NCBI GenBank assembly: GCA_937124505.1 | Contig: CAKZKV010000276.1 | Coordinates: 1-11,545, forward strand | Direction of reading: 5' to 3' | Origin: an uncultured Alphaproteobacteria bacterium | GTDB lineage: Bacteria; Pseudomonadota; Alphaproteobacteria; Micavibrionales; Micavibrionaceae | DNA: 11,545 nt | The notes under the pieces: model-generated | What the model was told of the DNA's origin: nothing | Databases searched by the model: none | What the model saw: the letters and a program-made list of their open reading frames with translations, nothing else | Made by a program: the position numbers and the translations under genes | In this document: positions 7,093-11,545 of the stretch, piece after piece | Numbering within the stretch: position 1 is the stretch's first letter | How the letters are laid out: every line of letters begins with the position of its first letter

Positions 7093-8397
7093 TCAGTTCC
7101 GTTCGGTAACCGCATTCACATGCGCGGGAAAGCCTTCATACTCTGCCAGCTTGACAACCGGGTCTTTTAAAGCTTCCAAACCCTCTGCGGTGGTTTTGGC
7201 AAGACTGGTGCGTTTCAGGAAGTCCCATATTGAGGTGCAGGAATAAGACCGGGCCATGCCGCCAGTCGGCAGGACGTGGTTGACGCCGATTCCGTAATTT
7301 CCGAGCGTTGAAGGAGTATGCTCGCCCAGCAGGATTTCCCCGGCATTCTGGATATGTCTGGCGGTGTCTTCCGGGTCTTTGGTCTTGATCAGCAGGTGTT
7401 CCGTCGCCATCAGGTTACAGACCTCAATGGATTGCTCCAGACTTTCGGTCAGGATGACGCCGCCGTAATTTTCCAGGACATTCTGGCAGTAATCACTTTG
7501 CGGTTTGGGCAGGCTGCGAACCATATGCGGAAGTTGCTCGAAGACAAAATCCGCAAGATCCTTGCAGTGTGTGACCAGCAGGGCCGCGGAGTCCGGGCCG
7601 TGTTCCATTTCATTGAGTAAATCAAGAACCGTATTATGCGGATCGGCGGTTTCGTCGCACAGGATAATGGATTCACTGGGCCCGGCCATCATGCCAGGGT
7701 CGATGATGTGGGAGAGCATCATTTTCGCTGCCGCGCCATAGGGGCTACAGGGGCCGAGGACTTTGGCCACTTTTGGAATCGTTTCCGTTCCATAGGCCAG
7801 GGCGGCAATGGCTTGTGCGCCACCGGCCTTATAGACGTTTTTCACGCCTGAAACCTCCGCGGCATAGAGGGCGGCAGCATCGGCGGAGCCGTCCCGGCGC
7901 GGCGGTGTCACAACAGCAATCGTTTTCACGCCTGCCAGAGCCGCCGGAATGGCGAGCATATAAACGCTGGATGGGAAAGAATTTTTGCCGCCCGGAGCAT
8001 ACAGGCCGACGGAGTCAATCGGCGTGACCTTTTCCCCGGCATAGACTCCGGGCCGGACTTCATACAGCCACTCTTTTTCAACACGGCGGAGTTGTTCCTC
8101 ATGGAATTTTCTGACATTTGCGGCGCAAGCCCTGATTGCTTCCTTGACGTCATTGTCCAGTTCTTTGGACGCCGCTTCAAATTCCGCGTTTGTGACTTTT
8201 ATCTGGTGAGGGTTCATTTCTACCTTGTCGTGCTTCTGGGTGTATGCCAGAAGGCCCGCATCCCCGTTAAAGCGGACGTCAGAGAGGATTGGGCGGATTT
8301 GCTCCATGATATTCGAAATATCAGAACCGGAGCGGCGCAGGAGAGTCTCCTTTTTCGCCGCATCTATATCATTCCATATAAAGTAATTGATGTGCAT
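7093..8397 (-). CDS. hisD: Histidinol dehydrogenase family protein with altered zinc ligands
   Basis: 434 residues, full length for HisD, which oxidises L-histidinol to L-histidine in two NAD-dependent steps. Conserved blocks are clear: GLYAPGGKNSFPSS, AGGAQAIAALAYGTETIP, AGPSES, EHGPDS, TEHL (catalytic E333 and H334), NHVLPTGG and AHVNAV near the end. Compared with E. coli HisD zinc ligands Gln259, His262, Asp360 and His419, the matching residues here are E263, H266, N367 and H426, so two of four are changed (see findings). It could be the pathway HisD of this lineage or a paralogue acting on another amino or sulfonate alcohol. Start: ATG 8397 has AAGGA at 8405-8409 with seven-nt spacing; the ATG at 8403 is only one nt from that site. 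It heads an operon with the methyltransferase, gpt and hydrolase, and diverges from hisH. Confidence 0.88.
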   Translation of the reverse strand: MHINYFIWNDIDAAKKETLLRRSGSDISNIMEQIRPILSDVRFNGDAGLLAYTQKHDKVEMNPHQIKVTNAEFEAASKELDNDVKEAIRACAANVRKFHEEQLRRVEKEWLYEVRPGVYAGEKVTPIDSVGLYAPGGKNSFPSSVYMLAIPAALAGVKTIAVVTPPRRDGSADAAALYAAEVSGVKNVYKAGGAQAIAALAYGTETIPKVAKVLGPCSPYGAAAKMMLSHIIDPGMMAGPSESIILCDETADPHNTVLDLLNEMEHGPDSAALLVTHCKDLADFVFEQLPHMVRSLPKPQSDYCQNVLENYGGVILTESLEQSIEVCNLMATEHLLIKTKDPEDTARHIQNAGEILLGEHTPSTLGNYGIGVNHVLPTGGMARSYSCTSIWDFLKRTSLAKTTAEGLEALKDPVVKLAEYEGFPAHVNAVTERN

Positions 8398-8414
8398 AGC
8401 CATTTCCTTATAAA
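8387..8414 (+). promoter_or_regulatory. Candidate hisH promoter with a symmetric TTATAA shared with the minus strand
   Basis: Plus strand: TTGATG (8387-8392), 16-bp spacer, TATAAA (8409-8414). The predicted start falls about 8421-8423, at or next to the hisH ATG, so the mRNA would be almost leaderless; hisH has no clear ribosome site. Minus strand: TTGTTT (8435-8430), 17-bp spacer, TATAAG (8412-8407), predicting a start near 8399. Both -10 boxes use the palindrome TTATAA at 8408-8413. Consensus matching by eye only; alphaproteobacterial promoters often deviate. Confidence 0.4.
8405..8409 (-). promoter_or_regulatory. Ribosome binding site that sets the hisD-family start
   Basis: AAGGA on the minus strand, seven nucleotides upstream of ATG 8397. 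It favours that start over the ATG at 8403, which is one nucleotide away. It overlaps the minus-strand -10 candidate, so both cannot serve the same transcript. Confidence 0.7.
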
Positions 8415-8422
8415 AGAACTCT

Positions 8423-9085
8423 ATGTCTAAAACAATTGCGATTATTGATTACGGCTCCGGCAATCTCTTTTCAGCGGCAAAAGCCTTTGAACATGTCAGT
8501 AATATGGAGGGGCTGGATTATGACGTTGTGATTGAGAACACAGCATCGGGATTAATGTCTGCGGACAAGATCGTTTTGCCGGGGCAGGGTGCGTTTGCGG
8601 ATTGCATGAAAAACCTGAGGGCAGTCCCTAACCTGATTGATGTGTTGTACCGCCGTGTCATGGAAGAGAAAGTTCCGTTTTTCGGAATTTGCGTTGGTAT
8701 GCAACTGCTGGCAGATCGGGGGCTGGAACATGGGGATCACCGGGGCCTTGGCTGGATTCCGGGGGAGGTCGTCCCCCTTCAAAAAACAGCGCCCGACATG
8801 AAAATTCCGCACATGGGATGGAACGATTTAATCCTCGACCAGCCGGATCATATCTTGCTGCGCAGCATAAAAAGTGCCGCTATTCACGACAAACATTTTT
8901 ATTTTGTTCACTCTTTTATGTTTAAATGTAAAGAGAAGGGGCATTTACTGGCGCATGCAGAATATGGACAGGATGTGACGGCCATGATTGCACGAGACAA
9001 CCTGTTGGGAACGCAGTTCCATCCCGAAAAAAGCCAGAATGCCGGATTGCAACTTATCAAAAGCTTTATGAGCTGGGCTCCTTAA
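8423..9085 (+). CDS. hisH: Imidazole glycerol phosphate synthase glutaminase subunit HisH
   Basis: 220-residue class I glutamine amidotransferase. It hydrolyses glutamine and channels ammonia to HisF, the cyclase subunit, forming IGP and AICAR. The N-terminus IAIIDYGSGNL (5-15) is diagnostic for HisH. The LPGQGAF loop (52-58), the nucleophile C90 in FFGICVGMQLL (86-96), and the H200 and E202 pair in GTQFHPEKS (196-204) complete the Cys-His-Glu triad. HMGWN (130-134) is also typical. The length is slightly above the usual 200-215 because of an insertion near residues 26-32. The ATG at 8423 has no good ribosome site; a TATAAA nine bases upstream suggests a leaderless mRNA. It diverges from the hisD-family gene with 25 bp between starts, and is followed 37 nt later by the GNAT gene. 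Confidence 0.96.
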   Translation: MSKTIAIIDYGSGNLFSAAKAFEHVSNMEGLDYDVVIENTASGLMSADKIVLPGQGAFADCMKNLRAVPNLIDVLYRRVMEEKVPFFGICVGMQLLADRGLEHGDHRGLGWIPGEVVPLQKTAPDMKIPHMGWNDLILDQPDHILLRSIKSAAIHDKHFYFVHSFMFKCKEKGHLLAHAEYGQDVTAMIARDNLLGTQFHPEKSQNAGLQLIKSFMSWAP

Positions 9086-9122
9086 TGCTGCTCAGGCTTT
9101 TTAGAAAAATCAGGACTTCATC

Positions 9123-9671
9123 ATGGATCAAAATGCCATAGAAAAACTGAAGACAGTTGAAAGCGTGGAACTGGTGACCGCGCTGACCAACAACGATCTG
9201 AACGATCTTTGCGATGCGACGGACGCCGCGATTAAAAGCGGCGGTGGTTTCGGATGGGTTAATCTGCCCTCCCGCGAGATTCTGGAACGTTACTGGCAGG
9301 GCGTTGTCACGATTCCGCAACGGCTGCTTTTTGTGGGCCGTCTGGACGGGGTTATTTGCGCGACCGCGCAATTGATTTTGCCGCCCAAAAACAATGAAGC
9401 GCAGGCACATGCCGTCAAGTTGACGACCAACTTTACCGTTCCATGGGCACGGGGGCAGGGTATTTCCGCCAAGTTGCTGAAAAAAGTGGAAGAAACCGCC
9501 CGGGAGATGGGATATAAAGTCATGAACCTCGGCGTGCGGGAAACGCAGGAAGCGGCGGTTCGCTTCTATGAAAAGGCCGGATACAAGCTGGTTGGCGTTC
9601 ATCCCTATTATGCAGAAATTGATGGAAAACCAGTATCTGGACGTCATTATTATAAAGTTCTTCAAGAGTAA
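9123..9671 (+). CDS. GNAT family N-acetyltransferase inside the his run
   Basis: 182 residues, GNAT fold. The acetyl-CoA binding region spans about 101-120: beta strand LTTNFTVPWA then the pyrophosphate loop RGQGIS (110-115), close to the Q/R-x-x-G-x-G/A signature but with Ser in the last position. The C-terminal motif AAVRFYEKAGYKLVG (144-158) is the conserved GNAT tail helix and strand. The end, GRHYYKVL, is typical of small-molecule or peptide acetyltransferases. The N-terminal 60 residues carry a conserved-looking GFGWVNLPS segment. The ATG has AGGA at 9112-9115, seven nt upstream. The gene sits between hisH and hisA in the same direction, so it is likely co-transcribed with histidine genes. 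From memory, similar GNAT genes are found near his genes in some Rhodospirillales; the substrate is unknown. Confidence 0.88.
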   Translation: MDQNAIEKLKTVESVELVTALTNNDLNDLCDATDAAIKSGGGFGWVNLPSREILERYWQGVVTIPQRLLFVGRLDGVICATAQLILPPKNNEAQAHAVKLTTNFTVPWARGQGISAKLLKKVEETAREMGYKVMNLGVRETQEAAVRFYEKAGYKLVGVHPYYAEIDGKPVSGRHYYKVLQE

Positions 9672-9672
9672 A

Positions 9673-9695
9673 AAAGGCCGTGCTATAAAGCCTTT
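9673..9695 (+). promoter_or_regulatory. Hairpin directly abutting the hisA start codon
   Basis: Inverted repeat AAAGGC (9673-9678) and GCCTTT (9690-9695) with an 11-base loop. The right arm ends at the base before the hisA ATG, and the left arm contains the only SD-like AAGG, 18 nt from the ATG when unfolded. It occupies nearly the whole gap between the GNAT stop and hisA. It could modulate hisA initiation; it lacks a T tract, so it is not a standard terminator. Confidence 0.35.
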
Positions 9696-10412
9696 ATGAT
9701 TATCTATCCTGCGATTGATTTGAAGGACGGAAAGTGTGTGCGTTTGTATAAGGGCGACATGAACGATGCGACCGTTTATAACGCGGACCCGGCGTTTCAG
9801 GCGGCGGAGTTTCAAAACGACGGATTCCGACACCTTCACATTGTTGATTTGAATGGCGCTGTTGACGGCGTTCCTGTTAACCGCGATGCGGTGAAAAGTA
9901 TTCTGGACGCGGTGGATGTCCCTGTTCAACTGGGCGGTGGCCTCAGGAATATGGGGCATATTGAGGACTGGCTGCATGCCGGGGTCAGCCGTGTGATTTT
10001 AGGGACGGTTGCCGTGAAAAATCCCGGGATCGTTCGGGAGGCCTGTGCGGCCTTTCCGGGGCAAATTCTTCTGGGGCTGGATGCACGGGCAGACCGCGTG
10101 GCGGTTGAGGGCTGGATTGAAGAGTCTGAAACCACGATTTTCGATATTGCGCAACGTTTTGAAGATGCGGGGGCGGCGGCCATTATCTATACGGATATTG
10201 AGCGTGACGGCACGGAAGATGGGCCGAATATCGCGTTGACCAAAGACCTGGCGGAAAAAGTGGATATTCCGGTGATTGCGTCCGGTGGTGTGGGACGCAT
10301 GAAGCATGTGAGAGAGGTCCAAAAACTCGAAGAATATGGGGTGCAGGGGTTGATTATCGGACGGTCGCTCTATGAAAAACGGCTGAATATTTCGGAGCTG
10401 ATTAATCTGTAA
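9696..10412 (+). CDS. hisA: ProFAR isomerase HisA
   Basis: 238-residue (beta/alpha)8 enzyme, 1-(5-phosphoribosyl)-5-[(5-phosphoribosylamino)methylideneamino]imidazole-4-carboxamide isomerase, fourth step of histidine synthesis. The two catalytic aspartates are present: D8 in [13 protein letters not shown] and D129 in LLGLDAR. The phosphate-binding loops VQLGGGLR (77-84) and IASGGVG (194-200) mark the two half-barrels. HIVDLNGA (48-55) and [14 protein letters not shown] (165-178) are typical of HisA and distinguish it from HisF. Length is standard. No normal ribosome site; a hairpin ends at the ATG. The stop overlaps the hisF start (TAATG), so translation of hisF is probably coupled. Confidence 0.97.
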   Translation: MIIYPAIDLKDGKCVRLYKGDMNDATVYNADPAFQAAEFQNDGFRHLHIVDLNGAVDGVPVNRDAVKSILDAVDVPVQLGGGLRNMGHIEDWLHAGVSRVILGTVAVKNPGIVREACAAFPGQILLGLDARADRVAVEGWIEESETTIFDIAQRFEDAGAAAIIYTDIERDGTEDGPNIALTKDLAEKVDIPVIASGGVGRMKHVREVQKLEEYGVQGLIIGRSLYEKRLNISELINL

Positions 10413-11170
10413 TGTTGAAAACGCGTATTATTCCCTGTCTGGATGTGGCCGGTGGCCGTGTTGTTAAAGGTGTGAACTTTGTCGATTTGATTGATGCCGG
10501 CGACCCGGTGGAGCAGGCCAAACTTTATCAGGAGCAAGGCGCAGACGAACTCTGTTTTCTGGATATCACCGCCACGCATGAGGAACGGGCCACGATTCTG
10601 GATGTGGTGGAGCGCACTGTCTCCGAAGTGTTTATGCCCGTAACGGTTGGCGGCGGGGTCAGTACGCTCGCAGATATTCGCAATCTTTTGAATGCCGGGG
10701 CGGACAAGGTGTCGATTAATTCCGCTGCCGTGCGAAACCCTGATTTTGTGCGGGAGGCTTCTGATAAATGCGGCGCACAATGCATCGTGATTGCCATTGA
10801 TGCGCGGCAAACAGGGGAGGATAAATGGGAGATCTATACCCACGGAGGGCGCAAGGAAACGGGCATTGATGCGCTGGAGTGGGCGGAGAAAATGCAGCAA
10901 TACGGGGCCGGGGAGCTGCTGGTCACATCCATGGATCGGGACGGCACAAAAAGCGGTTTTGATCTGGGTCTAACGCGCAGCATTTCCGAGCGCGTTGATA
11001 TTCCGGTGATTGCTTCCGGCGGGGTCGGTGGCCTACAACATCTGGTGCATGGCATTACAGAAGGCAAGGCGTCGGCAGTTTTGGCGGCATCCATTTTTCA
11101 CTTTGGGGAATTTACAATTCAAGAGGCAAAAGAAGTATTGCAGCATAATAACATAGAGGTGCGTTTATGA
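10412..11170 (+). CDS. hisF: Imidazole glycerol phosphate synthase cyclase subunit HisF
   Basis: 252-residue (beta/alpha)8 cyclase that converts PRFAR plus HisH-derived ammonia into IGP and AICAR. The catalytic aspartates are D11 in RIIPCLDV and D130 in VIAIDAR. FLDITAT (49-55), VTVGGGV (77-83), the [10 protein letters not shown] strand (98-107) and IASGGVGG are all characteristic. Length and motifs are those of the canonical pathway enzyme, not the shorter HisF-like proteins of some sugar clusters. It begins within the hisA stop codon and ends with an ATGA overlap onto the HAD gene, forming a tight hisA–hisF–HAD block. In many alphaproteobacteria hisE follows hisF; here a HAD gene takes that place. 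Confidence 0.98.
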   Translation: MLKTRIIPCLDVAGGRVVKGVNFVDLIDAGDPVEQAKLYQEQGADELCFLDITATHEERATILDVVERTVSEVFMPVTVGGGVSTLADIRNLLNAGADKVSINSAAVRNPDFVREASDKCGAQCIVIAIDARQTGEDKWEIYTHGGRKETGIDALEWAEKMQQYGAGELLVTSMDRDGTKSGFDLGLTRSISERVDIPVIASGGVGGLQHLVHGITEGKASAVLAASIFHFGEFTIQEAKEVLQHNNIEVRL

Positions 11171-11545
11171 CCATAGAGCACATAAAAAACCGTGCGGCGG
11201 TGATCTGGGATTTTGACGGGGTTTTGTATTCCTATCACACCATTCCAAAAGAAGAGCTGGAAGAAAATTTTTTTGCTGCGAACGCACGCGGGGCAGTGGA
11301 AACAATTCCGGGGCTCACGGAGGAAGAGGCGCGCCGGATCGGCGCAGAGGCCTTTGAAAAATATCACGACACGATCACTGGATTCATGCCCTTTGCAGAG
11401 CGACTGGGGAAAGACCCGATTGCCTTTAAAACGGAATTGCTGGCCGCACAATTAAAATGGTCTTATCGTAATATTACCAGCAATGTTCCCGAACTGATTG
11501 AGCCTTGCGCGGAAACGAATGATTTGTTTGACAGGCTGCAACCCC
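11167..11545 (+). CDS. HAD superfamily hydrolase, 3'-truncated by the window edge
   Basis: 126 codons are visible before the window ends. Residues 12-20 read VIWDFDGVL: the HAD motif I with nucleophile D15 and acid/base D17. The following LYSY and a helical stretch (about 29-110, rich in Glu, Ala and Lys) fit a C1 cap domain, as in phosphoglycolate phosphatase or pyrimidine 5'-nucleotidase relatives. Motifs II to IV lie outside the window, so the catalytic set cannot be confirmed. The start is well supported: AGAGG at 11155-11159, seven nt before ATG 11167, and an ATGA overlap with the hisF stop. Its place at the end of the hisA–hisF block makes a phosphatase role linked to histidine synthesis conceivable, but a general nucleotidase or sugar phosphatase is equally possible. 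Confidence 0.85.
   Translation, partial: MTIEHIKNRAAVIWDFDGVLYSYHTIPKEELEENFFAANARGAVETIPGLTEEEARRIGAEAFEKYHDTITGFMPFAERLGKDPIAFKTELLAAQLKWSYRNITSNVPELIEPCAETNDLFDRLQP

Noticed and set aside
7092..7115. Earlier ATG (7115) for the methyltransferase
   Set aside because: It adds eight residues not typical of the family, has no ribosome site, and overlaps the hisD-family gene; not excluded.
8398..8403. Earlier ATG (8403) for the hisD-family gene
   Set aside because: AAGGA is only one nucleotide from it, while the same site is seven nucleotides from the ATG at 8397.
9066..9977. A 303-codon open frame on the minus strand, opposite the GNAT gene and the start of hisA
   Set aside because: It lies antisense to two clearly recognised genes, has low-complexity His/Asn/Arg-rich translation typical of antisense shadows, and shows no motif.

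Overview
The window looks like chromosomal core DNA of an alphaproteobacterium with moderate G+C. The evidence is an alphaproteobacterial-type ClpS (NDDYTPMEF core, C-terminal LQCIMEKE), a clpS–clpA pair, a ClpA whose ClpP-docking loop reads IGF, and a hisH–GNAT–hisA–hisF run. The lineage is inferred from protein character only; a Rhodospirillales- or Micavibrio-like origin is a guess. No rRNA, tRNA, CRISPR array, insertion sequence or phage gene was seen.

Layout. (1) 1-663 (+): the 3' part of an unrecognised gene, open to the left edge. (2) 715-1719 (+): a DUF481-type outer-membrane beta-barrel protein with a signal peptide, followed by a strong intrinsic terminator. (3) 1781-5066 (+): clpS, a 150-bp interval, clpA and tadA. 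ClpS delivers N-degron proteins to the ClpA unfoldase for ClpP; TadA makes inosine-34 in tRNA. The clpS–clpA interval holds an AT-rich coding remnant that resembles the C-terminus of a four-helix-bundle (23S rRNA intervening-sequence) protein, then a four-unit degenerate octamer array that runs almost to the clpA start. (4) 5063-8397 (-): a compact operon read right to left: a hisD-family dehydrogenase, a TrmN6/YfiC-type methyltransferase, a Gpt-type phosphoribosyltransferase and an alpha/beta hydrolase. The genes touch or overlap by ATGA. (5) 8423 to the right edge (+): hisH, a GNAT acetyltransferase, hisA, hisF and the start of a HAD phosphatase-like gene.

How the genes fit together. HisA isomerises ProFAR; HisH and HisF form the glutaminase and cyclase of IGP synthase; HisD catalyses the last two steps of histidine synthesis. 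The hisD-family gene and hisH diverge from a 25-bp gap centred on a TTATAA palindrome. hisB, hisC, hisE, hisG, hisI and a recognised histidinol phosphatase are absent here.

Items most worth a second look: the remnant plus octamer array in the clpA leader; a HisD whose four zinc-ligand positions read E/H/N/H instead of Q/H/D/H; an alpha/beta hydrolase with Gly at the nucleophile position but its acid and His retained; the possible shared bidirectional promoter with a leaderless hisH; and the GNAT and HAD genes embedded in the his run. I see no wholly new multi-gene system.
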